Shown: piece by piece, positions 1-8,231 of the stretch
Position numbering within the stretch: the first letter of the stretch is position 1
How the letters are laid out: the number at the start of each line of letters is the position of its first letter
Assembly (NCBI GenBank): GCA_032128395.1
Contig: JAQBGV010000245.1
Location: 1 to 15,261 of the forward strand
DNA: 15,261 bases
Source of the DNA: JAQBGV01 sp032128395
GTDB taxonomy: Bacteria > Planctomycetota > UBA8108 > UBA1146
Direction of reading: 5' to 3'
Position numbers and translations under genes: made by a program
The notes under the pieces: generated by a model
What the model was told of the DNA's origin: nothing
Seen by the model: only the letters and a program-made list of their open reading frames with translations
Database searches by the model: none

Positions 1-2
1 GA

Positions 3-1394
3 ATCGTGGTGATCGCCGGGATCGGACTCGTCGTGCTGACCTATATCGACCTCGGCCAGAGACTCGAGGAGGAGGTTCGCGAGCTCGCGATCCACGAAAC
101 CAAGGAATTGCGCGCGGTCGGCAGCTCGATCGATCCGCGCGGTTCAGCCGGTCAGGAGGGCCGAGGATTCCCGCTGCTCTTCCCGGAAGCTGGCGTCGTC
201 TCGTTGGAGCTCCGCGATGAGAATGGCGATCTCCTCGAGTCCGCGGGTCCAGATCCCCGAGGTGCCACTCCCTGGACCGCGGGCATCGATGCGGCCCTTC
301 GCGGCGAAGCACCGTGCGAGACGTTCACGGAGCTCGGGGCTCCGACGCGAGTACGCGCCGCGCTCTCCTTCCTGAATCCTCACACCGGCACGACTTGGAT
401 CGCCATCGCCACCGTGAGCCAAGATTCGCTCGACCAGGCGCTCACCGCTCAGTTGTGGAATTCGTTGCTGGGTATCGGAATCGCGACGATCCTCGCCGCG
501 ATGGGGAGTTGGATCCTTCTCACCGGGGCCCTCCGTTCGGTGCACACCATGGTTCAAGATGCGAAGCGCGTCGCCGAGTCGGGCCCGAGTGGACGACTCG
601 TCGTCCCGCCCGCTGGCTCCGAGCTCCGCGAGCTTGCGATCTTCTTGAACCTCATGGTCGAGCGGGCCGGAACTTCACTCGATCGGCTGAGCCGGTTCAC
701 CGCCTATGCCAGCCACGAGCTCCGGACCCCCCTCACTCGGATCCGCGGCGAGGCCGAGATCGCGCTCGTCCGCGGGGGCGAGGAGAGGCTGCGATCCGCG
801 GTCGAATCGACCCTAGAGGAGGTTCAGGCGATCGACAATCTCGTCGTGGACTTGCTCGAACTCGCGAGGGGGGACGCAAAGTCGGAATGGGCGACCGAGA
901 CTATCGATCTCGTGACCTTGTTGCTGTCGCTCGTCGAAGAATGCCGCGTCGGCGGAGAGATGAAAGGAATCCAGGTCGACTTCGAGCACGACTCCGCCCC
1001 GATGATCGATGGAAACCGAAACCTCCTCGCCCGTGGAATCTGGAACGTCCTCGATAACGCCCTCCAGTACTCTCCGGAGGGGACCCGGATCTCCGTAACG
1101 CTCGAACAGCGGGACGGGACGGCGCAGATCATCGTCACGGACCAGGGCCCCGGCATCCCCGCTGAGGAGCTCGCGCACGTCTTCGAGCCCTTCCGCCGGC
1201 TCGGCGATCCTCGAAGGACGATGGGGCTCGGGCTCGGGCTCGCGGTGTCCCTTTCGATCATCCAGCGTCACGGGGGGAGCATTTCCGTGGAGGGTTGCCC
1301 GACGAACGGGACGAGGGCTTGCATCACACTTCCCACACCAAGACCTGTAGAGAGCGGGAAGTTGTCAGCGGTGAATCGAGGCTCTGGAGCATGA
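3..1394 (+). CDS. Sensor histidine kinase, 5'-truncated (CusS/heavy-metal-sensor-like architecture)
   Basis: This is an inner-membrane two-component sensor that would phosphorylate a response regulator, presumably encoded just upstream. The frame is open to the window edge and begins inside the first membrane segment (VIAGIGLVVLTYI), so the true start is missing. Numbering from the GTG at position 6: periplasmic sensor region about 18-150, TM2 about 153-173, HAMP about 174-225, HisKA with phospho-acceptor His237 in SHELRTPL, and a HATPase with N-box N347/N351, G1 motif DQGPGIP (379-385) and G2 motif GLGLGL (407-412). All catalytic motifs are intact. The TGA stop overlaps the ATG of the adaptor gene (ATGA), so kinase and pump genes are translationally coupled. 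The signal sensed is unknown. Kinases next to RND operons often sense metals or envelope stress, but no metal-ligand pattern is obvious in the periplasmic part. Confidence 0.93.
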   Translation: MVVIAGIGLVVLTYIDLGQRLEEEVRELAIHETKELRAVGSSIDPRGSAGQEGRGFPLLFPEAGVVSLELRDENGDLLESAGPDPRGATPWTAGIDAALRGEAPCETFTELGAPTRVRAALSFLNPHTGTTWIAIATVSQDSLDQALTAQLWNSLLGIGIATILAAMGSWILLTGALRSVHTMVQDAKRVAESGPSGRLVVPPAGSELRELAIFLNLMVERAGTSLDRLSRFTAYASHELRTPLTRIRGEAEIALVRGGEERLRSAVESTLEEVQAIDNLVVDLLELARGDAKSEWATETIDLVTLLLSLVEECRVGGEMKGIQVDFEHDSAPMIDGNRNLLARGIWNVLDNALQYSPEGTRISVTLEQRDGTAQIIVTDQGPGIPAEELAHVFEPFRRLGDPRRTMGLGLGLAVSLSIIQRHGGSISVEGCPTNGTRACITLPTPRPVESGKLSAVNRGSGA

Positions 1395-2701
1395 GGACAT
1401 CCCACCTGCTGACGGGGCTCTTCATCCTCCTCATCGGGGTCGCCGGCGGATTCGCTCTGAGTCAGCGATCAGGGAGCGAAGCTTCGCAAACCGATCCAGA
1501 CTCCGAGGGCGCTCCAGAGATCGCAGCGGAGGACCTGCAGGTCGCCGTTCGCACGGTGCGGGTGGAGATCGCCGATCTCCCCCTGAGCGTGGAGGCCATC
1601 GGCCGGATCGAACCCGATCGGGATGCTCTCCGCACTCTCTCGAGTCGCGCGGGAGGGCGGGTGCTCAGTACCTCCTGCGCCCCTGGGCAGATCATCTCCC
1701 CCGGGGATGCCATTCTGCAGTTCGACCCCGCCCCGCTCGCTGCCGTGGTCAGCCAATCGCAGAGTCAACTCGAGCGGGCGCAGGAGCAGTGGCTGCTCTT
1801 CGAGGATTCGGGTCGGCGCCGGCGCGCCGCTGAACTCGCGATGGCGGAAGCTCTGGCGACCACCGAATCGGAACTCGCGGCAGCCCAATGGATCCGCCTC
1901 GAGACGCTCTTCGACGAAGGGCTGACCTCGGAAAAGGCCCTCGCGACCGCACGACAGGCCGCCGAGCAAGCGGTGCGCGACCGGGAACTCGCCAGTCGAG
2001 CGGTCGGCGACTGGGCATCGCACGGCGCGGATCTCCGTCGAGCGACGCTGTCCGCGGAGAAGGAGGCTGCGATCGCAGCGCTCGCCGAGGCGCTTGCCGA
2101 TCAATCCGCGGCGGAGGTCGTCGCTCCCTCGGGGGGAATCGTCCTCTCCTTCTCCGTGGTACCGGGGGATCGGTTCGAACCGGGAGCGGCGCTCGGGACA
2201 CTCCTGGTCGACTCCCGACAGTGGCTCATCTTCGGCGTTGCTCCCGGAGTCCGCATCGAGCGTGGGGCGACCGCGCATTGGGTCACCCCTTCGGGGATCC
2301 GCCGGACCGGGAGCGTGGTCCGGACTTCGCCCGCGATCTCCCCGACCACCGGCCTCGTCGAGGTGGTCGTCGAACCGGAGAAGGGAGTCCCCACGGAGCC
2401 CCTCGGCGTACGAGTTCGCGGTGACCTCGAGGTGGGCCGGATCACGCGAGCGGTCGTCGTGCCCGCGGAAGCGATCGTGCGCTCCGATGATGTTCAGGTG
2501 ATCCGGACAGTGGGCCCGGATGGCCTCGCCCATGAGATTGCCGTCCGCGTCGTCGGGCGCTCAGAGGGGCTTGTCGCGGTGGAAGGGGAGGTCCAGGGGG
2601 GGGAGCGCGTCATCATCGAGGGCAGCTACAACCTTCCCGATGGAGCGCGGGTCATCGAGTCCTCCATCGAAGAGCGAACGGTCACCGGTAGCGATCGATG
2701 A
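1391..2701 (+). CDS. RND efflux periplasmic adaptor (membrane fusion protein, HlyD/CusB type)
   Basis: The adaptor links the inner-membrane RND pump to the outer-membrane channel. The start is the ATG inside the ATGA overlap with the kinase stop; the same frame opens further upstream at 1295, but the overlap start gives a clean N-terminal anchor (LLTGLFILLIGVAGGFAL, residues 6-23). The protein has 436 residues, normal for the family. The first half of the barrel-sandwich (lipoyl-like) hybrid domain is about 66-115, with SRAGGRV and PGQIISPGDAI. An alpha-helical hairpin rich in Ala, Glu and Gln spans about 116-238. The second lipoyl half is about 242-272 (VVAPSGGIVLSFSVVPGD), followed by a beta-barrel and membrane-proximal domain to about 425 with VVVPAEAI. 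There is no extra metal-binding domain. The TGA overlaps the next ATG by 4 bp. Family assignment is firm; the substrate is not predictable. Confidence 0.92.
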   Translation: MRTSHLLTGLFILLIGVAGGFALSQRSGSEASQTDPDSEGAPEIAAEDLQVAVRTVRVEIADLPLSVEAIGRIEPDRDALRTLSSRAGGRVLSTSCAPGQIISPGDAILQFDPAPLAAVVSQSQSQLERAQEQWLLFEDSGRRRRAAELAMAEALATTESELAAAQWIRLETLFDEGLTSEKALATARQAAEQAVRDRELASRAVGDWASHGADLRRATLSAEKEAAIAALAEALADQSAAEVVAPSGGIVLSFSVVPGDRFEPGAALGTLLVDSRQWLIFGVAPGVRIERGATAHWVTPSGIRRTGSVVRTSPAISPTTGLVEVVVEPEKGVPTEPLGVRVRGDLEVGRITRAVVVPAEAIVRSDDVQVIRTVGPDGLAHEIAVRVVGRSEGLVAVEGEVQGGERVIIEGSYNLPDGARVIESSIEERTVTGSDR

Positions 2702-5700
2702 AGATCGTCCAGGCGTCGTTCCCGCACCGGCGGGCGCTCTTCGTCCTCCTCGGACTGCTGATCGCGGCCGGAGTGCAGTCGGTTTTCTCGATGTCCCGCA
2801 GCATCTACCCGCACGTTGCCTTTCCGCGCATCGCGGTCATCGCCGAGCGGGGAGAGACGCCGATCCGCACGGTGCTCATCACCGTCACGCGGGTGATCGA
2901 ACAAGCGGTCAGCGCGGTCCCTGATCTCGTTCGGGTTCGCTCGAAGACGGTGCGAGGGGCCGCGGAGTTTTCCCTCGATTTCGCCGAAAATGCGGTGATG
3001 GGACAGTCCCTCGCCTTAGTGCGGGGGCGCATCGCTGAGTCGAGTCTACCCCCGGATACGGTTCTCACGATCGAGCAACAGACGCCCTCGATCTTCCCGG
3101 TGATGAGCTTCAACGTCCTCCCGAGCGAGGAGGATGCGGATGATCCGATCGCCCGAGCCCGGCTGGCGGAGTGGGTGGATCTCGACCTGAAGCCACGGCT
3201 TTCCCGACTGCCCGATGCATTTCTGGTGACCGTGCAGACCGGCGATCGACGGGAACACACGTTCGAAGCCGATCCGCTGGCGCTCGCCCGCGCCGGAGTC
3301 GGCATTCTGGACGTCCAGGATGCCCTCTCGGCCTGGAACGACGTGACCGCCGTGGGACGATCGATGACGGAAGGACTCCAGTACCAACTTCTCGTCGATG
3401 GACTGGCCCGATCTCCGGAGCACCTCCTCGAGATCGCGATTCCGCGCGAGGGCGAGGAGCCGGCGCGTCTCGGCGATCTGGGGCAGTGGGTCGAGTCCGT
3501 CGCCGAGCGAACCATGATCGTCACCGGGGACGGGCGAGATGGAGTGGTGGTCAGCGTCTTCCTCCGAGACGGGGGCAGGGTCACCGAACTCTCCGCCGGG
3601 GTCGCGGCGATCCTGGAAGAGGTACGGCCACTCCTTCCGCACGGAGCCGTGATCGCTCCGGTCTACGACCAGTCGCGGCTCGTCGGAGAATCGATCGATG
3701 GGGTGCGGGATGCCATCATGCTGGGAGCGATTCTCTCGGTCGTGGTGATGGCCCTTTTCCTCGGGAACTGGCGCGTGACCCTGGTCGCAGGTCTGGCCAT
3801 TCCGCTGTCGGTCCTGCTCACCCTCGCATCGCTGCGCGCTCTCGGCGAGTCGCTCAATTTGATGAGCCTCGGCGGGCTGGCGGTCGCCCTCGGCCTGGTG
3901 ATCGACGACGCGATCGTCGTGGTCGAGAACGTCGCGCGCCGGCTGGGGAAAAGAGGAGCGGAGGCGGATCAGGACTCGGTCTTGCGTGAGGTCGCCGAGG
4001 GGAGCCAGCAAGTCGTCGGCTCGATCATCGGATCCTCGCTCACCACGGTGGTGGTGTTCCTCCCGCTGGTACTCCTCGAGGGGCTGGTCGGGCAGTTCTT
4101 TCGCAGCCTCGCGCTGGCCCTCGGCGTCAGTATTCTCGCGTCGATGGTGATCTCGCTGATCTACTCGCCGCTCATCCTGCTCCTCCCGGGTCTCCGACCG
4201 CGGGGGATGGCCGGCACGGGGCCCCGGATGCGTGCGCTGCAAGATCGCTACGGCCGATTCGTCGAAAAGGTGATCGAACACCGCTTCGTCTCCGCAACCG
4301 GTTGCCTCGCGGCGATTGTCATCGGCACCCTCGGTCTCGGTTCCCTTAGGACCGGCTTTCTTCCCGAGATGGATGAGGGCGGCTTCGTTCTCGACTACTT
4401 CCTCCCGGTCGGGTCCAGCCTCGCCGAAACCGATGCGACGTGTCGGCGGATCGAGTCGCTGCTCCGGGAAACGCCGGAGGTGGTGTCCTTCTCCCGCCGG
4501 ACCGGCGCCGAGCTCGGATTCTTCGCCACCGAGCAATTCACAGGGGACTTCCTGGTCGGTCTCGTTCCGCCGGGGGAGAGGACGAAGAGCGTCTTCGAAG
4601 TGATGGACGAATTGCGGGATCGGATCGCCCGGCAGGTTCCGCAGGCCGAGGTGGAATTCGTCCAGGTGATCCAGGACACTATCAACGATCTCGCGGGCGC
4701 TCCGAGTCCCATCGAAGTGAAGATCTTCGGTTCCGAATATCCCCCGCTCCAGTCGACGGCGCACCAGATCGCCGAACGCATCCGTTCCATCCCCGGAGTC
4801 GTCGACGTGACGGAGAACGTCTCCTTCGGCAGCCCGGAGCTCAGCTGGCGCCCCGATCCACTCGCGGCGGCGCGGCTCGGTCTCGACATGCGGACGATCG
4901 CCGCGGAATGTCGCGCGCAGCTCCTCGGGACCGTGGTCACCCAGATCCAGGAGGGAGACCGTCTCGTCGATGTGCGGGTCCGCTACCCGCTCTCTTGGCG
5001 ATCCGATGCGAGCGTGGATGGCGATGGGCCCGCCCTTTTCATCCCGCAGGCCGGCGATCGCAATCGCTCTGGGCTGTTGCCGCTCTCGTCGATCGCAACT
5101 TTCTCTCGCTCACTCGCAGAGAACGAGCTCGAACGCGAGAACCAGAACCCGCTGGTCCGGGTGTCCGCCTCGGTCTCCGGGCGTGATCTGGGATCCGCGA
5201 GTCGTGCGGTCGAGGCGGCGGTCCGGGGCCTCTCCCTCACGGATTCCGGGGTACGGATCGAGTACGGCGGGCAGTCGGCGAGCCAGAAGTCCGCCTTTCA
5301 CACCATGCTTCTCGTCTTCGGCCTCGGCACCGGTTTGGTGTTCCTGCTCCTCGTCGTGCAGTTCCGTTCGCTCGCCTTACCCGCGGTGATCTTCCTTGCG
5401 TTGCCGTTCGGCCAGATCGGCGGTCTCTTGGCACTGAGACTCACCGGGGTTTCGCTGAACATCAGCTCGGGGATGGGTTTGGTGATGTTGGTCGGACTCG
5501 TGGTCAAGAACGGAATCATCATGATCGACTACGCGCAGGACCTCTTCAAGGAGGGTCGAAGCGAGCGAGATGCAATCCTCGAAGCGGCCCGGGTCCGACT
5601 CCGACCGATCTTGATGACGACCTTCGCCGCAATCGCGGGCCTCACCCCCCTCGCGGTGGGAATCGCCCCAGGGATGGAGCTGCAGAGGCCGCTCGCGATC

Positions 5701-5814
5701 ACCGTCATCGGCGGTCTGGTCGTCTCCACGGCCTTCACTCTGATCGTGGTTCCATTCGGCTGCTCGGTACTCGCCCGGGGACGTCTCGTCCCGCCGGTGG
5801 AGAGTCATGTTTAG
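2698..5814 (+). CDS. RND efflux pump, inner-membrane permease (HAE1-like proton relay)
   Basis: This is a proton-driven resistance-nodulation-division transporter of 1038 residues, the usual length. TM1 is about 12-32. A periplasmic porter domain follows, then TM2-TM6 from about 342 to 495, a second periplasmic domain, and TM8-TM12 from about 870 to the end. The proton-relay residues are visible: D403 and D404 in GLVIDDAIVVVEN (TM4) and K937 in LVVKNGIIMIDYA (TM10). The double Asp resembles hydrophobe/amphiphile (HAE) pumps rather than CzcA/CusA metal pumps, so drug or lipid-like substrates are more likely than metals; this is inference. It starts in a 4-bp ATGA overlap with the adaptor. Its TAG stop (5812-5814) lies 8 bp inside the following gene and coincides with the insertion point of the palindromic repeats. 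Confidence 0.95.
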   Translation: MKIVQASFPHRRALFVLLGLLIAAGVQSVFSMSRSIYPHVAFPRIAVIAERGETPIRTVLITVTRVIEQAVSAVPDLVRVRSKTVRGAAEFSLDFAENAVMGQSLALVRGRIAESSLPPDTVLTIEQQTPSIFPVMSFNVLPSEEDADDPIARARLAEWVDLDLKPRLSRLPDAFLVTVQTGDRREHTFEADPLALARAGVGILDVQDALSAWNDVTAVGRSMTEGLQYQLLVDGLARSPEHLLEIAIPREGEEPARLGDLGQWVESVAERTMIVTGDGRDGVVVSVFLRDGGRVTELSAGVAAILEEVRPLLPHGAVIAPVYDQSRLVGESIDGVRDAIMLGAILSVVVMALFLGNWRVTLVAGLAIPLSVLLTLASLRALGESLNLMSLGGLAVALGLVIDDAIVVVENVARRLGKRGAEADQDSVLREVAEGSQQVVGSIIGSSLTTVVVFLPLVLLEGLVGQFFRSLALALGVSILASMVISLIYSPLILLLPGLRPRGMAGTGPRMRALQDRYGRFVEKVIEHRFVSATGCLAAIVIGTLGLGSLRTGFLPEMDEGGFVLDYFLPVGSSLAETDATCRRIESLLRETPEVVSFSRRTGAELGFFATEQFTGDFLVGLVPPGERTKSVFEVMDELRDRIARQVPQAEVEFVQVIQDTINDLAGAPSPIEVKIFGSEYPPLQSTAHQIAERIRSIPGVVDVTENVSFGSPELSWRPDPLAAARLGLDMRTIAAECRAQLLGTVVTQIQEGDRLVDVRVRYPLSWRSDASVDGDGPALFIPQAGDRNRSGLLPLSSIATFSRSLAENELERENQNPLVRVSASVSGRDLGSASRAVEAAVRGLSLTDSGVRIEYGGQSASQKSAFHTMLLVFGLGTGLVFLLLVVQFRSLALPAVIFLALPFGQIGGLLALRLTGVSLNISSGMGLVMLVGLVVKNGIIMIDYAQDLFKEGRSERDAILEAARVRLRPILMTTFAAIAGLTPLAVGIAPGMELQRPLAITVIGGLVVSTAFTLIVVPFGCSVLARGRLVPPVESHV

Positions 5815-7426
5815 GAGGCTGTCGGAAAACCTCGATTCGGACGCCGCCGGCTTGCTCACGCCCGGTCGGACGGCGGCTCAGATCGAGGGTTCCACCCATA
5901 CGATCGACCTGAGCCGCCATCCAACTGGACGCGACCTGCACGACGGCGTCTCGAACGAGGTTTCCCGACCGCCTCCTAGGAGGCTGTCGGAAAACCTCGA
6001 TTCGGACGCCGCCGGCATGCTCACGCCCTGTCGGACGGCGGCTCAGATCGAGGTATCCACCAATACGATCGACCTGAGCCGCCATCCAACAGGACGCGAC
6101 CCGCACGACGACGTCTCGAACGAGGTTTCCCGACCGCCTCCTAGCAACCCACGGAATCGGTCATCTCGATCGCTGGCACTGGCCGCGATCGTCTCGGTCG
6201 TTCTCGCGGGGTGCGCGAGCGTCCGGGAACCCGTCGTCGCACCGAACTGGGCGGCCAGCCACGCGGCCACCTCCCTCTCCCATGTGGATTGCGTTGAACT
6301 CGCACTGCACGCAGCGCCGACTGCAGCGGCCTGGGAAGCGCGTCGACGGCTGGCCCAGGCCCGAGTGGCGGAAGCTTCCGCTTTCCCCAATCCCAATCTT
6401 GGACTCACTTGGGAGCAGATCGGTCTCGGATCGGTCGCCCCGGTCGAACAGACGGTCAGTCTGTTCGTCGCGCTCGACCAAGTCCTCTCTCGACCAGGGC
6501 GGACCAGAGTCGCCGAACAGGAGCTCACCGCCACCGAGGCGAGCCTCCTCGCGGAACGACGGAAGCTCGCGGCGGCGGTGTGCCGGTCCTACGACGCGCT
6601 GGTGGCGATGCGAGCACGGGTGGACCTTCGGCGGCAGCAGGTCGCGATCGCCGCGCGCAGCACCGAGGTCATCCGGCGCTTCGTCGAGGTCGGGCTCGAA
6701 CCCCGCATCTCCATCGACCGCTCCGAGGCGGAGCATCGACAGGCCCTCGTAGATCTCGCACGCACCTCCGCGAGCGCCCGCGCGATGGAGATCGCCTTCG
6801 CCTTCACGCTCGGATTCGAGCGCCCGGTAGAACTTCAACTGTCGGAGTCCATGACGCAGCCGATCTCGGGAGTGCCCGGTGACCTGGACGCCGCATTGGC
6901 CGAGGCGAGAGCCACGCGGCACGAACTGGTCGCGGTCGATGCGGAGTACGCGGCGCAACTGGAGCGTCTTCACATTCGCGCCGTTCGCCTGCAATTCCTC
7001 CCGACGGTCGGAGCAGGCTATCGGAGCGCCGGCGGGACATCCTCCGCGGTCGCCTCAGTCGACATGCCTCTGCCGCTCTTCGACCGGGGAGATCCGGCCC
7101 GGGCCGAGGAAGAGGCCGCGCTGCTCGCGACCGCTGCCTCGGTCCGGCAGGTCGCCCTCGGGATCGCGGCAGAGGTCAGTGAGAGCCTCGAACGACTCCA
7201 GTCCGCGCAGATCGTGCTCGAACAACACGATCGCAGTCTGGCCGCGCTCCGGGAGTCGCTGCGAGAGGGGGCGGAGCAAACGTTCAGAGAAGGAGAAAGC
7301 GATTTCCAGACCCTGATCCTCGCTCGAAGGGATGAGGTCGAGGCTCGCTTGTCGTTGCTCGACTCCGAACTCGAGGTCGCCAGTGCCCGCATCGCGCTTC
7401 GAGACGCGCTCGGGCGTCTGCCATGA
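5807..7426 (+). CDS. TolC-family outer-membrane efflux lipoprotein with repeat-encoded N-terminal extension
   Basis: This would be the outer-membrane channel of the tripartite pump. Read from the ATG at 5807 it has 539 residues. Residues 3-112 come entirely from two tandem 165-bp repeats. A classic lipoprotein signal follows: basic NPRNRSSR, hydrophobic LALAAIVSVV, lipobox LAGC with Cys136. The mature part (about 404 residues) has two OEP-type repeats, about 155-345 and 350-538, with FPNPNLGLTWEQ early on and helical Ala/Glu-rich stretches. Without the repeats the protein would be 429 residues, the usual family size, and the ATG would sit 23 codons before the lipobox Cys. No ATG, GTG or TTG codon lies in frame between the repeats (end 6142) and the lipobox. 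The nearest in-frame ATG is at 6017 inside repeat 2, which still leaves 65 residues before the Cys. Whether the product is exported is uncertain. The family call is firm; the functional start is not. Confidence 0.88.
   Translation: MFRRLSENLDSDAAGLLTPGRTAAQIEGSTHTIDLSRHPTGRDLHDGVSNEVSRPPPRRLSENLDSDAAGMLTPCRTAAQIEVSTNTIDLSRHPTGRDPHDDVSNEVSRPPPSNPRNRSSRSLALAAIVSVVLAGCASVREPVVAPNWAASHAATSLSHVDCVELALHAAPTAAAWEARRRLAQARVAEASAFPNPNLGLTWEQIGLGSVAPVEQTVSLFVALDQVLSRPGRTRVAEQELTATEASLLAERRKLAAAVCRSYDALVAMRARVDLRRQQVAIAARSTEVIRRFVEVGLEPRISIDRSEAEHRQALVDLARTSASARAMEIAFAFTLGFERPVELQLSESMTQPISGVPGDLDAALAEARATRHELVAVDAEYAAQLERLHIRAVRLQFLPTVGAGYRSAGGTSSAVASVDMPLPLFDRGDPARAEEEAALLATAASVRQVALGIAAEVSESLERLQSAQIVLEQHDRSLAALRESLREGAEQTFREGESDFQTLILARRDEVEARLSLLDSELEVASARIALRDALGRLP
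5813..5977 (+). repeat. Palindromic MITE-like element, copy 1
   Basis: This is a 165-bp unit whose ends are inverted repeats: AGGAGGCTGTCGG on the left and, read inward from the right, AGGAGGCGGTCGG. The symmetry extends through the unit about a centre near 5895. Comparing arms by hand, 56 of the outer 74 positions complement without gaps, and the inner block 5872-5886 pairs with 5904-5918 at 14 of 15 positions. The flanks are TTAG on the left and CTAG at the right junction, fitting a 4-bp YTAG target duplication around a 161-bp element. No transposase is encoded, so it would have moved in trans. The TTAG contains the stop codon of the RND gene. The unit is read through by the lipoprotein frame without a stop. 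Confidence 0.85.
5978..6142 (+). repeat. Palindromic MITE-like element, copy 2 (tandem)
   Basis: This second 165-bp copy directly abuts copy 1 through CCTCCTAGGAGG and is followed by CTAGCAACC. A hand comparison gives 8 base differences from copy 1 (157 of 165 identical), so the copies are not fresh duplicates. The differences avoid the outer arm ends; three lie at the loop. One change, TTG to ATG at 6017, creates the only in-frame ATG between 5807 and the lipobox. The copy could have arisen by a second insertion at the same CTAG or by tandem duplication; the sequence does not decide. Confidence 0.85.
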
Positions 7427-7453
7427 TCGGGGACTCGCAAGCGGGACGAGGTG

Positions 7454-7481
7454 TTGAAGTCGACTCGCCTCCTCGTACGGA
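7454..7481 (+). promoter_or_regulatory. Weak sigma70-like promoter candidate
   Basis: TTGAAG (7454-7459) and TACGGA (7476-7481) are separated by 16 bp in the 151-bp gap before the zinc-ribbon gene. The match is modest and GC-rich gaps give such matches by chance. No clear terminator for the efflux operon is visible in this gap. Confidence 0.2.
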
Positions 7482-7577
7482 GTTGGATACGCTCAAGCGG
7501 AAGAAAGGGCGAGTTCCGGAGCAGCGCAGTCGGTAGGATTTCTTCAACGGGCTGATCAGGGAGACGCGTCCAGAAAC

Positions 7578-8144
7578 ATGAAATGTTCGTTCTGCGCCGA
7601 GGAGATCCAAGACTCCGCGATTCTGTGCCGCTACTGCGGCGCTACGAAGCGGGGTGAGATCTGGGAGCCACCCTCCATCGCGGCACCCATCCTCACCCAG
7701 CGATCCCGACCCAGAGGGAGCTTCACCCTCCGCAGCGCCGGTGCGCTCTTTCTCGCCTCGGCGGTCTTCGAAATATTCTCGATCACCTCAGCGGTCCCTC
7801 TGTTCGGTGCGCTGCGGGGCGGTGTCGTGGCGGTGGGCCATCATGCGTTGTTCGCCGCAGCGTTCCTGTGGATGGGTGTCGGTCTTTGGGGCGGCAAGTC
7901 CTTCGGCTATCGCGCAGTACTCGTGGGGACAGGGATCTACGCGGTGGACAAGGTCGTCTTCCTTCTGGATGACTCTGCGAGGTCCGCGGCCGTGGCCGCG
8001 CAGACCAATCCGGAGCTTCGCGAATTCGTGGACCTACAGTCCATCGATCAAATGCTCACCTTGACGAACTTGTTCCTCCTGATCGGCTCCATCGGCTTTG
8101 CCGTCTATTCTCACCTGCATCGCGACTATTTCCAGGGACGCTGA
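7578..8144 (+). CDS. Zinc-ribbon membrane protein of unknown function, four TM segments
   Basis: This 188-residue protein starts with a short zinc ribbon made of two CxxC pairs, C3/C6 (MKCSFC) and C17/C20 (CRYCG). A proline-rich linker follows, then four hydrophobic segments at about 54-73, 81-104, 110-130 and 160-178. His88/His89 in the second segment and Asp124 in the third are polar residues within the membrane region. The ATG is preceded by GGGAG at a somewhat long distance (about 13 nt). Proteins with an N-terminal ribbon and a small membrane domain are common and mostly uncharacterised; no function is proposed. It stands apart from the efflux operon (151-bp gap), so a link to efflux is not supported. 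Confidence 0.8.
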   Translation: MKCSFCAEEIQDSAILCRYCGATKRGEIWEPPSIAAPILTQRSRPRGSFTLRSAGALFLASAVFEIFSITSAVPLFGALRGGVVAVGHHALFAAAFLWMGVGLWGGKSFGYRAVLVGTGIYAVDKVVFLLDDSARSAAVAAQTNPELREFVDLQSIDQMLTLTNLFLLIGSIGFAVYSHLHRDYFQGR

Positions 8145-8231
8145 ACGCGTCCCGCTCCGAGGCCGTCGAGGGCTCGCTCGATTCGGCTGCCTGAGGATCG
8201 GGCTCGGCCGCGCAACGCAGCAAGCGGTGCC

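Noticed and set aside
3046..4764. Minus-strand 572-codon frame
   Set aside because: It is the antisense shadow of the RND pump gene in GC-rich DNA; composition rich in Arg, Glu, Asp and His, with no domain.
5735..6106. Minus-strand 123-codon frame across the palindromic repeats as a gene
   Set aside because: It is made mainly of repeat sequence with no ribosome site; the outward-frame pattern is reported as a finding instead.
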